Source of the DNA: Amycolatopsis coloradensis
GTDB lineage: Bacteria; Actinomycetota; Actinomycetes; Mycobacteriales; Pseudonocardiaceae
Length of the DNA: 64,000 nucleotides
Direction of reading: 5' to 3'
NCBI RefSeq assembly: GCF_001953865.1
Contig: NZ_MQUQ01000003.1
Coordinates: forward strand, 75,917-139,916
Part shown: one piece after another, positions 36,325 through 45,819 of the stretch
Layout: every line of letters starts with the position of its first letter
How positions within the stretch are numbered: position 1 is the stretch's first letter
The notes under the pieces: model-generated
Told to the model about the DNA's origin: nothing
Database searches by the model: none
What the model saw: the letters and a program-made list of their open reading frames with translations, nothing else
Program-made: the position numbers and the translations under genes

Positions 36325-37776
36325 GTGGACGAAGTGATGGCAGAGACGGGCAGAACGGCTTCCGCGGACTTCGTCGTGGTGGCGAACCGCCTTCCGGTGG
36401 ACCTCGAACGGACCGCCGACGGGAGCAGGCGCTGGACGGCGAGCCCCGGCGGGCTGGTGTCGGCGCTCGAACCGTTCCTGAGGTCCCGCAAGGGCGCCTG
36501 GGTCGGCTGGCCGGGTGTACCCGACGTCGAGGTCGAGGAGTTCGACGACGACGGCCTGGTCCTGCACCCGGTCTCCCTGACCTCGGACGACGTCCGCGAC
36601 TACTACGAGGGCTTCTCGAACGCGACGCTCTGGCCGCTCTACCACGATGTGGTGGCGCGGCCGGTGTTCGAACGGAGCTGGTGGGAGTCCTACGTCCGGG
36701 TGAACCGGCGCTTCGCCGAGGCGAGCGCGAAGGTGGCCGCCGAGGGCGCGACCGTGTGGATCCAGGACTACCAGCTCCAGCTGGTCCCGGCGATGCTGCG
36801 CGAACTGCGCCCCGACCTCCGGATCGGGTTCTTTTTGCACATCCCGTTTCCCCCGGTCGAGTTGTTCATGCAGATGCCGTGGCGGACCGAGATCGTCCGC
36901 GGCCTGGTCGGCGCCGACCTCGTCGGATTCCACCGGCCGGGTGGCGCGCAGAACTTCCTCTGGCTGGCCAGGCAGCTGGCCGGTCTCGAATCCAGCCGCG
37001 GCGCGGTCGGCATCCGCACCCGCCCCGGTCTGATGCAGGTCGGCGACCGGACGGTGCGGGTCGGCGCGTTCCCGATCTCCATCGACGCCATCGGCCTCGA
37101 CAAGCTCTCCAAGACCAAGGGCGTGGCCGAACGCGCCGCCCAGCTGCGGCGTGATCTCGGCAACCCGAAGAAGGTCCTGCTCGGCGTCGACAGGCTCGAC
37201 TACACCAAGGGCATCGACCTGCGGCTACAGGCGCTGCACGAGCTGCTGCACGAAGGCCGCGTCCGCCCGGAAGACGTCACGTTCGTCCAGCTGGCCACGC
37301 CGAGCCGGGAGCGCGTCGAGCACTACCAGCGGATGCGCGGTGACATCGAGCAGATGGTCGGGCGAATCAACGGTGAATTCGCCCGCGTGGGTCGCCCGGT
37401 CGTGCATTATCTGCATCAGTCCGTGAACCGGACCGAACTGGCCGCGTTCTTCTCGGCGGCCGACGTCATGGTGGTCACACCTTTGCGTGACGGGATGAAC
37501 CTCGTCTGCAAGGAGTACGTCGCCTGCCGCCACGACCTCGGCGGTGCGCTCGTGCTGTCCGAGTTCGCCGGCGCCGCGGCGGAGCTGACCAGCGCGCTCC
37601 TGGTCAACCCCCATGACCTGGACGGGGTGAAGAACGCGTTGGAGACTGCCATTACGCTCGACCCCGCAGAGGGACGCCGACGTATGCGCGCCATGCGACG
37701 ACAGGTCCTCACGCATGACGTCGACCGCTGGGCGCGCTCGTTCCTCCAAGCGCTCGGTGCCGAATTGGCCGACTGA
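36325..37776 (+). CDS. otsA: Trehalose-6-phosphate synthase (OtsA)
   Basis: A 483-residue GT20 enzyme joining UDP- or GDP-glucose to glucose-6-phosphate. Signatures include [53 protein letters not shown] and [18 protein letters not shown]. The start is GTG with AGGGAGC upstream. It lies 40 bp before the trehalose-phosphatase fusion gene, so both steps of OtsAB trehalose synthesis are in one operon. Confidence 0.94.
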   Translation: MDEVMAETGRTASADFVVVANRLPVDLERTADGSRRWTASPGGLVSALEPFLRSRKGAWVGWPGVPDVEVEEFDDDGLVLHPVSLTSDDVRDYYEGFSNATLWPLYHDVVARPVFERSWWESYVRVNRRFAEASAKVAAEGATVWIQDYQLQLVPAMLRELRPDLRIGFFLHIPFPPVELFMQMPWRTEIVRGLVGADLVGFHRPGGAQNFLWLARQLAGLESSRGAVGIRTRPGLMQVGDRTVRVGAFPISIDAIGLDKLSKTKGVAERAAQLRRDLGNPKKVLLGVDRLDYTKGIDLRLQALHELLHEGRVRPEDVTFVQLATPSRERVEHYQRMRGDIEQMVGRINGEFARVGRPVVHYLHQSVNRTELAAFFSAADVMVVTPLRDGMNLVCKEYVACRHDLGGALVLSEFAGAAAELTSALLVNPHDLDGVKNALETAITLDPAEGRRRMRAMRRQVLTHDVDRWARSFLQALGAELAD

Positions 37777-37816
37777 CCGTGTCCCCATACCCCGCTTAGT
37801 TCCCGAGGAGAAATCG

Positions 37817-40345
37817 TTGACCGCCGAGGCACTGCCCGCCGAGTTGCGGCGCGCGATTGTCCAGGTCGCGCGGACCCCGCGACTGCTGGTCGCCTGCGAC
37901 TACGACGGCACGCTGGCCCCGATCACGGCCAACCCGGACGAAGCCCGGCCACTGCCCGAATCGGTGGGCGCTCTCAGGTCGCTGGCCGGGCTGCACGAGA
38001 CGACCACCGCGGTCATCTCCGGCCGCGCGTTGCGCGATCTCGCGACCCTGTCCCGTCTCCCGGCCGAGGTGAACCTGGTCGGCAGCCACGGATCCGAGTT
38101 CGACATCGGCTTCATCCACGCGCTCGACGACAAGGCCCGCGAACTGCACAGACGGCTCGAAGCCGAGTTGGAGAACCTGGTGCTCGACGTGCCGGGTGTC
38201 TCGCTCGAGGTCAAGCCCGCGAGCATCGCGGTGCACGTCCGCCGGGCCGAGCACGAGGCGGGCCGCCGCGTCCTCCGTGATGTCCACAATGGACCTTCGC
38301 GGTGGGAGGGCGTGTCCACCACCGACGGCAAGGAGGTCGTCGAACTCGCGGTCGTCCAGACGGACAAGGGCCGCGCGCTGGACACCCTGCGCCACCAGGT
38401 CGGCGCGACGGCGGCGATCTTCCTCGGCGACGACGTCACCGACGAGAAGGCGTTCGCTCGGATCTCCGGCCCGGACATCGGCGTGAAGGTCGGCGAGGGC
38501 GAAAGCCTCGCGCAGTACCGGGTCCCGGACACCGTCGACGTCGCGATGGTGCTCGCCTTCCTGCTCGAAGAGCGCCGCAACTGGCTCTACGGCGAGCAGG
38601 CGCCGCCGATCGAGCGGCTTTCCATGCTGGCCAACGAGCGTTCGGTCGCGCTCGTCACACCGGACGCCCGGCTGACCTGGCTGTGCCACCCCGGCCCCGA
38701 CGCGCCCGCGATCTTCGCGGATCTGCTCGGCGGCCTCGGCGCCGGGCACTTCTCGATCAAACCGCACCGCAACGGCCTGCCGCTCGGGCAGCGCTACCTG
38801 CCGAACACGATGACGGTCGAGACCCGCTGGTCCCGGCTGCTCGTCACCGACTACATCGAGCCGGAGAGCCCCGCGCACCGCACGGATCTCGTCCGGGTGA
38901 TCTCGGGTGAGACGGCGGCGGAGATCGTGTTCGCGCCGCGGCCCGAATTCGGTGGTGTGCCGGTGAAACTGGTCGCCAATGGCGACGGGATCCTGGTGCA
39001 GGGCACCTCGGAGCCGTTCGCACTGCGTTCGCCCGGTGTGGAGTGGGAGATCACCTCCGACGGCATGAACGACACCGCGACCGCGCTCGTCACCCCGTCA
39101 CCGGAGAACCCGGTGGTACTCGAACTCCGTTGCGGCACCTCGGAGCTCGCCGCGCACGAACTGTCCGAAGTGGAGCGGCGGTCCCGCGCGGGCGACTACT
39201 GGAGCACCTGGGCGCAGACGCTCAAGCTGCCCAGCGTCCAGACCGACCTCGTCGGCCGCTCGGCGCTGACGCTGCGCGGGCTGGTCAACACCGACACCGG
39301 TGGCGTGCTCGCGGCCGCGACGTCGTCGCTGCCGGAGGAGATCGGCGGCGTCCGCAACTGGGACTACCGGTACTGCTGGATCCGCGACGCGGCCATGACC
39401 GTGCGCGAACTGGTCCACCTCGGCTCGACCGAGGAGGCCGAAGGCTACCTTCGCTGGCTGCACGGCGTACTGTCCACTTTGGCCGGTCCGGAACGGCTGC
39501 ATCCGCTCTACACCTTGGCTGGCAGCGTGATCGGCGCCGAGGCGGTCATCGAGTCGCTGCCCGGATACGCCGGTTCGCGGCCGGTCCGCGTCGGCAACCT
39601 GGCGAACCACCAGGTGCAGCTGGACGTCTTCGGCCCGGTCGTCGAACTCGTGCAGACACTGGCGGAAGCGCGCGGCGAGCTGCGCGACGAGGACTGGCAG
39701 ATGGTGCGCGCGATGGCCGAGGCCGTCACGCGGCGCTGGAACGAGCCGGACCACGGCATCTGGGAAGAGCGGCACGTGCCGCGCCACCGGGTGTACTCGC
39801 GAGTGATGTGCTGGGTGACCATCGATAGGGCGGTCAAGCTGGGCGAGGTCTACGGCCGTCAGGTACCGGGCGCGTGGCCCTCGCTGCGCGACGAGATCGC
39901 CGCGGACGTGCTGGAGAAGGGCTGGAACGAAGAGGTCCAGGCCTTCACCACCGCCTACGACGGAACGGACCTCGACGCCGCGTCGCTGTTCGTCGGGCTG
40001 ACCGGGCTGATCGACCCGGCCGACCCGCGGTTCCAGTCGACGGTGACCGCGATCGAGGCGGAGCTGCGCAGTGGGTCCACTGTGTACCGTTACCGCCGCG
40101 ACGACGGCCTTCCCGGCGGCGAAGGCGGTTTCCACATCTGTGCGGCTTGGCTCATCGAGGCGTACCTGCTCACCGGGCGCCGCACCGAGGCCGAGGAACT
40201 ATTCACGCAGATCGTCGACGCCGCGGGACCGACCGGTCTCCTGCCCGAGCAGTTCGACCCGATCGCGGAGCGCTCGCTGGGCAACCACCCGCAGGCGTAC
40301 TCGCACATCGGGCTGATCCGCTGCGCGAACCTGCTCGCCCGCTAG
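37817..40345 (+). CDS. otsB: Trehalose-6-phosphate phosphatase fused to a GH15 hydrolase
   Basis: An 842-residue fusion. Residues 1-245 are an OtsB HAD phosphatase with VACDYDGTLAPI (nucleophile and acid-base Asp), ISGRALRDL and FLGDDVTDEKAF. From about residue 255 to the end is a GH15 glycoside hydrolase (glucoamylase/trehalase family) with its beta-sandwich domain, then RNWDYRYCWIRDAA and the catalytic-site LLPEQFDP. Mycobacterial trehalase is also GH15, so one chain may both make and hydrolyse trehalose or a related sugar. The TTG start has GAGGAG 6 bp upstream. Confidence 0.9.
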   Translation: MTAEALPAELRRAIVQVARTPRLLVACDYDGTLAPITANPDEARPLPESVGALRSLAGLHETTTAVISGRALRDLATLSRLPAEVNLVGSHGSEFDIGFIHALDDKARELHRRLEAELENLVLDVPGVSLEVKPASIAVHVRRAEHEAGRRVLRDVHNGPSRWEGVSTTDGKEVVELAVVQTDKGRALDTLRHQVGATAAIFLGDDVTDEKAFARISGPDIGVKVGEGESLAQYRVPDTVDVAMVLAFLLEERRNWLYGEQAPPIERLSMLANERSVALVTPDARLTWLCHPGPDAPAIFADLLGGLGAGHFSIKPHRNGLPLGQRYLPNTMTVETRWSRLLVTDYIEPESPAHRTDLVRVISGETAAEIVFAPRPEFGGVPVKLVANGDGILVQGTSEPFALRSPGVEWEITSDGMNDTATALVTPSPENPVVLELRCGTSELAAHELSEVERRSRAGDYWSTWAQTLKLPSVQTDLVGRSALTLRGLVNTDTGGVLAAATSSLPEEIGGVRNWDYRYCWIRDAAMTVRELVHLGSTEEAEGYLRWLHGVLSTLAGPERLHPLYTLAGSVIGAEAVIESLPGYAGSRPVRVGNLANHQVQLDVFGPVVELVQTLAEARGELRDEDWQMVRAMAEAVTRRWNEPDHGIWEERHVPRHRVYSRVMCWVTIDRAVKLGEVYGRQVPGAWPSLRDEIAADVLEKGWNEEVQAFTTAYDGTDLDAASLFVGLTGLIDPADPRFQSTVTAIEAELRSGSTVYRYRRDDGLPGGEGGFHICAAWLIEAYLLTGRRTEAEELFTQIVDAAGPTGLLPEQFDPIAERSLGNHPQAYSHIGLIRCANLLAR

Positions 40346-40351
40346 GACACG

Positions 40352-40386
40352 CGTGAAGTCCCTCGGGTCGCCCGAAGGACTTCACG
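40352..40386. repeat. Intergenic palindrome 1
   Basis: A nearly perfect inverted repeat with arms CGTGAAGTCCCTCGGG and CCCGAAGGACTTCACG around a 3-base loop. It lies between two convergent genes, so it may serve as a two-way terminator. See also the other palindromes in the window. Confidence 0.6.
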
Positions 40387-40436
40387 AGTCGGGCGCTCCG
40401 GACTTGCACGAGGCTGCCTCACCGCTCTCCGACCGC

Positions 40437-40493
40437 GTGTCGCGAAAGCCACTTCGGGGACGTCTGATGTCCCGAAAGTGGCTTTCGCGACAC
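40437..40493. repeat. Intergenic palindrome 2
   Basis: Arms GTGTCGCGAAAGCCACTT and AAGTGGCTTTCGCGACAC are perfectly complementary, with imperfect inner parts around a short loop. Total 57 bp. Confidence 0.65.
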
Positions 40494-40532
40494 GCCTCGG
40501 CATCACGGGAGCCGCCCCGCCTCAGACGCCAC

Positions 40533-40575
40533 GAAGGGGCCCTTCACCGCATTGCACGCGGTGAAGGGCCCCTTC
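40533..40575. repeat. Intergenic palindrome 3
   Basis: An 18-bp perfect stem, GAAGGGGCCCTTCACCGC against its complement, with a 7-base loop. The core AAGGGGCCCTT is itself palindromic. It is in the same convergent gap as palindromes 1 and 2. Confidence 0.65.
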
Positions 40576-40684
40576 GGTTACTTGGAGGCGTCGCGCCGGC
40601 TGCTGTCCAAGGGGTCGTGGCCTTCGCCTTCTCGGGAGAACGAAAGTCACAGACGAACAGCCGGCGCGACGGGTTTCGGGTGGG

Positions 40685-41641
40685 TCAGGTGCCGCTGATC
40701 AGGCGCAGGGCCAGGTCGGGGCTGAACTGACCGGCTTCGACGTTCGGTGCGATCCCGCATTTGCCGTCGGAGTCACCGGGCACCTTGACCCAGAGCAGCA
40801 TCTCGGCGCCGCCGCCGGTCTGCGAGGGCGTCCCGAGCTTGCGCCCGGCCGGGTTGCACCACTCGGATCCCTTGGGGCCGTTGCCGTTGCGGCTCGTGTC
40901 GATCACGAAAGGCTTGGTGTAGCCGTACTTGCTCGACAGCGCAGCACTGACACTTCGGCCGTAGTTCGCCGAGTCGGTGGTGGTCTTGTAGTTCGACACG
41001 TTGATCGCGAGACCGCGGATCGACTTCACCCCGACGGCGTTGAGCCGGTCGGCCATGGTCGCGGCGGGGATCCAGGTCGCGTTGCCGCCGTCCATGTAGG
41101 CCCAGGTGTTCGGGGCCTTCGCGGCGAACTGCTCGGCGGCGTACTTGAGCAGGTCGAGGCGGGTCTGGCGCTCACCGGTCGGCAGGCAGTCGACCTGCGC
41201 GAGGGCGTCCGGCTCGATGACGACGACCGCGGGCTTGCCGCCGATGCCGTCGGCGAAGTTCGAGATCCAGGTCCGGTAGGCCTCCGGGCTGCCCGCGCCG
41301 CCACCGGAGTGGCCGCCGCAGTCGCGGCCGGGGATGTTGTAGGCGACCAGGATCGGCAGCTTGTCGGCCACGTCGGCGGCGTAGGTGTAGCCGTCGACGG
41401 CCTTCTTGACGTCGCCGCTCCAGTTGCCGAACCAGCGCGCACCCGCCTTGGTGGAGATGGCGGCCTTGATCTTGTCGGCGGTGCTGCCAGGGTGGTCTTT
41501 CACCCAGACCGCGGGGTTGGAGTTCGGGTCCGTGTAGAAGCCGTTGGTCTTCTCAAGGGGGTTGCCGTCGGCGGCCTGGGCCGGCGCGGCGATGAGGGCC
41601 AGCATTGAGGCGGCCAGCAGACCGAGCGTCTTGATGCGCAT
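40685..41641 (-). CDS. Secreted GH6 endoglucanase/cellobiohydrolase
   Basis: A 318-residue cellulase-family enzyme that cuts beta-1,4-glucan with inversion. It has a Sec signal peptide ending AAPAQAAD near residue 24. The GH6 motifs are NIPGRDCGGHSGGG (catalytic Asp region) and VVIEPDALAQVDC. Further conserved regions are YMDGGNATWIP, NVSNYKTT and VIDTSRNGNG. No carbohydrate-binding module is attached. The ATG at 41641 gives a better signal peptide than one at 41680. Confidence 0.9.
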   Translation of the reverse strand: MRIKTLGLLAASMLALIAAPAQAADGNPLEKTNGFYTDPNSNPAVWVKDHPGSTADKIKAAISTKAGARWFGNWSGDVKKAVDGYTYAADVADKLPILVAYNIPGRDCGGHSGGGAGSPEAYRTWISNFADGIGGKPAVVVIEPDALAQVDCLPTGERQTRLDLLKYAAEQFAAKAPNTWAYMDGGNATWIPAATMADRLNAVGVKSIRGLAINVSNYKTTTDSANYGRSVSAALSSKYGYTKPFVIDTSRNGNGPKGSEWCNPAGRKLGTPSQTGGGAEMLLWVKVPGDSDGKCGIAPNVEAGQFSPDLALRLISGT

Positions 41642-41691
41642 ATCCCGATCTTCGAACCCGCCCGTACAAGATTCGTACAACTCTCCGCGAG

Positions 41692-41744
41692 TCGTCCTCT
41701 GGTTGCGGTAGTTGGTAGCGCGAACTACCGCAACTAGAGGACGA
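41692..41744. repeat. Intergenic palindrome 4
   Basis: Arms of 22 bp beginning TCGTCCTCT and ending GGTAGTT pair with one mismatch, around a 9-base loop. It lies between two genes on the − strand. Confidence 0.65.
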
Positions 41745-41758
41745 AACGCGGGAGGGGG

Positions 41759-42424
41759 TCAGGCCGAGTAGCCCTTCGGCGGGATCAGGGTCGCGAGCTG
41801 GTTGAAGGTGAGCCAGTAGATCTGGTTGCCGCCGAAGTTGGCCGGGTCGGCGATCTTCACCGTCATGTTGTCGCTGTTGTAGCCGATGATCGTGAAGTAG
41901 TGGTAGATCGTGTAGTTCGGGTAGCCCGGCGGGTGGTTGTTCGCCGGGGCGACGATGTTCGCCACGATCGCGTAGCCCTTGTCGACGTCGAGGACGATGT
42001 CGCGCCACAGGAGGTCGCGCTGCGCCTGGGTCGGCGGGTCGTTCGGCATCTCCTTGGTCTCGTACCAGCCGCCCCCGACGTGGGCGTTGAGGACACGGGT
42101 GACCTGGCCGATCCAGTCGGTGCCGTTGGTGCTGGTCGGGAGCTCGTTCGCGAGCTGCTGCTGGCTCGGCGGATTGCCGTTCTTGGCCGAGATGGCGATC
42201 CGGGTGGCGGCCGGGCCACACCAGTAGCCGGTCTCCTGGATCTGGTACTGGATGGTGAGCTCCGCGGCCGCCTTGACGCCCTCGACCTTGGCGGGCGGCG
42301 CCATCGACTTCACGAAGTCGGGAGCGGGTACGACGTGCCCCGCTTGAGCGACGGCCACCGCCGGCACGGTGATCAGTGCGGACACCGCGAGCGCGGCGAC
42401 GAGCGCGGTCCTGAGTCGGCGCAT
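41759..42424 (-). CDS. Secreted C39-type cysteine peptidase-like protein
   Basis: A 221-residue protein with a signal peptide ending AVAVAQA near residue 27. The papain-like fold is indicated by TGYWCGPAATRIAIS (catalytic Cys), YHYFTIIGYN (catalytic His) and VKIADPA (Asp). The upstream Gln in IQYQIQETGYW would form the oxyanion hole. This family in actinomycetes is exported, and its substrate is unknown. It is divergent from the sigma-factor gene. Confidence 0.82.
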   Translation of the reverse strand: MRRLRTALVAALAVSALITVPAVAVAQAGHVVPAPDFVKSMAPPAKVEGVKAAAELTIQYQIQETGYWCGPAATRIAISAKNGNPPSQQQLANELPTSTNGTDWIGQVTRVLNAHVGGGWYETKEMPNDPPTQAQRDLLWRDIVLDVDKGYAIVANIVAPANNHPPGYPNYTIYHYFTIIGYNSDNMTVKIADPANFGGNQIYWLTFNQLATLIPPKGYSA

Positions 42425-42591
42425 GGTAATCCTTCCCCAGTTTCAAGTTTCAATGGTGAATAGTGCACAGAATTGCCCGTTCGACCATGTTTGTCTTGAT
42501 CTCCACCTGCGTCCTCCCTGATCGGCCCACGACGAAAGTAGGGTCGGATGAACGCCCGGGAGGCCATCGGGCAAGAGTGAGCGTGCAGGTG

Positions 42592-43224
42592 ATGAAAAAC
42601 GATCACGAGCAGGCGGGCTCGCGGGGGCAGGACAGACCGGATCTCGGTGGCCCCGACCCCGCGCCCGTCTTCGGCGCGCTCTTCGACGCCCACGCGGCCC
42701 CGTTGCAGCGCTACCTCGCGCGCCGCGTCGGCACCGAGACCGCGCACGACCTCGTCGCCGAGACGTTCCTCGTGGCGTTCCGGCGGCGGGAGACGTACCG
42801 CCCGGAGGCCGGGACGGCCCGGGCGTGGCTCTACGGCATCGCGACCAACCTGCTCCGGCACCACGTCCGCACCGAGACCCGCGCGCTCAACGCGACGGCC
42901 CGGCTGGCGGCCACCTCCCAGATGATCTCGGCCGGACACGACGGCCGCGTCGCCGAGCGGGTCGACGCGCAGTCCCGCGCGGCCCAGCTGGCCGGCGCGC
43001 TGGCCGAGTTGAGCGTGGCGGACCGCGACACCCTGCTGCTGGTCTCCTGGGCGGGTCTGGACCCCGGCGAGGTCGCCGAGGCGCTCGGCATCCCCGCCGG
43101 CACCGTCAGATCCCGGCTGCACCGGATCCGAAGATGGTTGCGCGCCAACGCACCGGAGATCAACTCGCAGTCCACAAAGGACGAATTAACTCGCGAAGGA
43201 GAGGGTGAAAGTGCCGGGCGGTAG
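42592..43224 (+). CDS. ECF-type RNA polymerase sigma factor
   Basis: About 210 residues. Region 2 reads DLVAETFLVAFRRRETY and ARAWLYGIATNLLRHH; region 4 reads DRDTLLLVSWAGLDPGEVAE, then [17 protein letters not shown]. There is no extra C-terminal domain. In-frame starts are GTG 42577 and ATG 42592; neither has a perfect ribosome site. Its end overlaps the next gene, a membrane protein that is probably its regulator or partner. Confidence 0.85.
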   Translation: MKNDHEQAGSRGQDRPDLGGPDPAPVFGALFDAHAAPLQRYLARRVGTETAHDLVAETFLVAFRRRETYRPEAGTARAWLYGIATNLLRHHVRTETRALNATARLAATSQMISAGHDGRVAERVDAQSRAAQLAGALAELSVADRDTLLLVSWAGLDPGEVAEALGIPAGTVRSRLHRIRRWLRANAPEINSQSTKDELTREGEGESAGR

Positions 43225-44344
43225 CATCAGGAAGGTGTGGTCCGACGCCGAACTCGATCAGGCGCTGGCCGACCTCCGTTCCGGGCCGGAAGTCCGGCAG
43301 GACGAACTGTCCCGCGCCAAGGCGGCGCTGCTGCGCGCCGCGGGTGAGGTCGAGGACGAAGCCCTCCCCATGGCAGCGCCCCCGGCGCGGAAACGGCCGG
43401 GCTCGTGGCGGTGGATCGCGGCCGCGGCCGCCGCGGCGCTGGTGTCCGGCGGGGCCATCGTGGTGACGAACGTCTTCGTCGGCGACGACGGCCAGGACAC
43501 CGCGGCCCACCACACGGCAGCCGCCCCGGACATGGACCCCCTGAAAGACCTGCGCGGCGCTGATCTCCCCCTGACCGGTCAGCAGTACTGGCTCTCCACC
43601 GAGTCGACCTGGAAGACGTGGATCGGCAAGAAGAGCGGGGTGATCTACCAAACGCGCGAGACCACCGAGCGATGGCTGCCGTCGGACTGGGCCCTCAAGC
43701 ATATGACGCGGGTCACCAGGACCGGTGAGATCCGCTGGTTCAAGGGCGACTACGAGACGGCGAGGGCGAAAGGCGAGGCGATCCCCGGCGCGACGGTCAC
43801 CTCCGGCTGGGAAGGCCCGGGGCGGATGCCGACGGGTGGACCGGCTGCCGGTCCGACCACGACGAGTTCACCGCCGGGCGCACCCGTCTCGACCCAGCGG
43901 GACGAACCGCCGCGAAGCAACTGGCTACTTCCGAGCAAGGAATTCCTCGAAGGGCTGCCCACCGACCCGGCGAAGCTGCTCGAACGGCTGCGCGAGGCCA
44001 ACAAGGACGGCAAGGTGAACGCGGCACCCGAGATGTACGACATGGCCCTCAGCGTCATGCGTTCGTCGCACGGCTACAGCGACCTTCGGGTGGCATTGTG
44101 CAAGGCGCTCGCGAAGGCGCCGGGTATCACGCTCGAGACGAACGTGACCACTCCCGACAAGCGTCCGGCCATCTCGTTCACCGTCCGGGAGACCGACCAG
44201 ATCAGGACGTTCGTCGTGGACCTGGCGACGGCACACCTCGCGGGCCACAACGCCGAACGGAACCGGTCCGACCCCGGCTTTCCCGGATTGTCGATCCACG
44301 ACACGACGGTGACGACGCAGATCACCGACCGGGCGGGTCCCTAG
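43211..44344 (+). CDS. CU044_5270-type membrane protein, partner of the sigma factor
   Basis: A 377-residue protein with an 80-residue cytoplasmic N-terminus, one TM helix (WIAAAAAAALVSGGAIVVTN, about 67-87) and a large outer domain (QQYWLSTESTWKTWIG, SNWLLPSKEFLEGLP). This family (CU044_5270) usually follows an ECF sigma factor gene, as here, with a 14-bp overlap. It may act as an anti-sigma factor, though it lacks the classic zinc motif. GTG 43211 is 9 bp from AGGAG; GTG 43205 is too close to it. Confidence 0.8.
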   Translation: MPGGSIRKVWSDAELDQALADLRSGPEVRQDELSRAKAALLRAAGEVEDEALPMAAPPARKRPGSWRWIAAAAAAALVSGGAIVVTNVFVGDDGQDTAAHHTAAAPDMDPLKDLRGADLPLTGQQYWLSTESTWKTWIGKKSGVIYQTRETTERWLPSDWALKHMTRVTRTGEIRWFKGDYETARAKGEAIPGATVTSGWEGPGRMPTGGPAAGPTTTSSPPGAPVSTQRDEPPRSNWLLPSKEFLEGLPTDPAKLLERLREANKDGKVNAAPEMYDMALSVMRSSHGYSDLRVALCKALAKAPGITLETNVTTPDKRPAISFTVRETDQIRTFVVDLATAHLAGHNAERNRSDPGFPGLSIHDTTVTTQITDRAGP

Positions 44345-45699
44345 CGGGCGTGCTTGGCGGCGTTGAGCGCGCTCGCGACGTCCGCGACCTCCAGCACCCG
44401 GATCCCCGGCGGGATCTTGCCGGAATCCGGCGGCACCAGCGCGTAGGTGAAGCCGAGCCGGGCGGCCTCCGCGAGCCGCCGCCCGATGCCCGGTACCCGC
44501 CGGACCTCGCCCGAAAGGCCGACCTCACCCATCGCGACGAGCTTGGGTGAGAGCGGGGTGTCCCTCGCCGACGACATCAGCGCCAGCACCACCGCGAGGT
44601 CGATCCCGGGCTCGGTGATCTTCATGCCGCCGACCGTCGCCACGTAGACGTCCTTGTCGCCGACCTTGATGTTCGCCCGTTTCTCGACCACGGCCAGCAC
44701 CATCGCGACGCGCGCCGAATCGAGCCCGCTCACCGCGCGCCGGGGCTGCGGCGACTGGGTCGCCGAGACCAGGGCCTGGACCTCGCCCAGCAGCGGGCGC
44801 TTGCCCTCCATGGTCACCGTGACCGCGGTGCCCGCGACCGGCTCGGCGGTGTGGCTCAGGAACAGGCCCGAGGGGTCGGGGACGCCGACGATGCCCTCCT
44901 CCACCAGTTCGAAGCAGCCGATCTCGTCCGCGGCGCCGAAGCGGTTCTTGATGCCACGCAACATCCGCAGCGTCGAATGCTTGTCGCCCTCGAAGTGCAG
45001 GACGACGTCGACCAGGTGCTCCAGCACGCGTGGACCGGCGACCGAGCCGTCCTTCGTGACGTGGCCGACCAGCACGATCGGCAGCCCGCGTTCCTTGGCC
45101 AGCGCGACCAGCCCGGAGGTGACCGCGCGGACCTGCGTGACCCCGCCCGGCGAGCCCTCCACCTGAGGTGAGGCCATGGTCTGGATCGAATCGACGATCA
45201 GCACACCCGGTTTGACCGCGTCGACGTGGCCGAGGATCGCGGCGAGATCGCTTTCGGCGGCGAGGAACATCTCGTCGTGGACGTTGCCGGTGCGCTCGGC
45301 GCGCAGGCGCACCTGCCCGGCCGACTCCTCGCCGGTGACGTACAGCGCGCGGCCCGCGGTGGCCGCCCACTGATAGGTGACCTCCAGCAGGAGGGTCGAC
45401 TTGCCGACACCGGGCTCACCGGCGAGCAGGATGACCGCGCCCGGCACGAACCCGCCGCCGAGGACGCGGTCCAGTTCGGAGACGCCGGTGGGCTTGGCAC
45501 GCGCCGTCTCGACGTCGACCTCGCCGATCGGACGTGCCGGGGCGCTGGGCGCGCCCGCGGCGACCCTGGCTATCGCGGGGCGGGCGTCGCCGCGCTCCTC
45601 GAGCGTTCCCCATGCTTGGCATTCAGGGCAGCGCCCGACCCACTTCGGCGCCTCGTACCCGCATTCACCGCAGCGGTAGGTGCTGCCTTTCTTGACCAC
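44341..45699 (-). CDS. radA: DNA repair protein RadA
   Basis: A 452-residue branch-migration ATPase for recombination intermediates. It has the zinc finger CGECGYEAPKWVGRCPEC at residues 9-26, Walker A LAGEPGVGKSTLLLEV, the RadA-specific KNRFG motif, and a Lon-like C-terminal domain. The GTG start has no ribosome site but has TAGCCT 6 bp upstream. It converges with the sigma-operon gene, overlapping it by 4 bp. Confidence 0.94.
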   Translation of the reverse strand: MVKKGSTYRCGECGYEAPKWVGRCPECQAWGTLEERGDARPAIARVAAGAPSAPARPIGEVDVETARAKPTGVSELDRVLGGGFVPGAVILLAGEPGVGKSTLLLEVTYQWAATAGRALYVTGEESAGQVRLRAERTGNVHDEMFLAAESDLAAILGHVDAVKPGVLIVDSIQTMASPQVEGSPGGVTQVRAVTSGLVALAKERGLPIVLVGHVTKDGSVAGPRVLEHLVDVVLHFEGDKHSTLRMLRGIKNRFGAADEIGCFELVEEGIVGVPDPSGLFLSHTAEPVAGTAVTVTMEGKRPLLGEVQALVSATQSPQPRRAVSGLDSARVAMVLAVVEKRANIKVGDKDVYVATVGGMKITEPGIDLAVVLALMSSARDTPLSPKLVAMGEVGLSGEVRRVPGIGRRLAEAARLGFTYALVPPDSGKIPPGIRVLEVADVASALNAAKHAR

Positions 45700-45705
45700 C
45701 CCGCG

Positions 45706-45711
45706 AGGCTA
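45706..45711 (-). promoter_or_regulatory. -10 element of radA, leaderless
   Basis: TAGCCT on the − strand ends 6 bp before the GTG start of radA. Confidence 0.5.
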
Positions 45712-45751
45712 GCGGCCACCACCGACAATCCACGGCAGCGACGGACCTCGT

Positions 45752-45810
45752 AAGTACATGAAGGCCCCCTTCCTTGCGCTAGGCGCAATGAAGGGGGCCT
45801 TCATGTACTT
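45752..45810. repeat. Intergenic palindrome 5
   Basis: A 59-bp palindrome: 21-bp arms beginning AAGTACATGAAGGCCCCCTT with a spacer that is also palindromic (TTGCGC and GCGCAA). It lies between the lpqE-like gene and radA, both on the − strand, so it can act as a terminator of the lpqE-like gene. Confidence 0.7.
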
Positions 45811-45819
45811 CTGGGAGAT

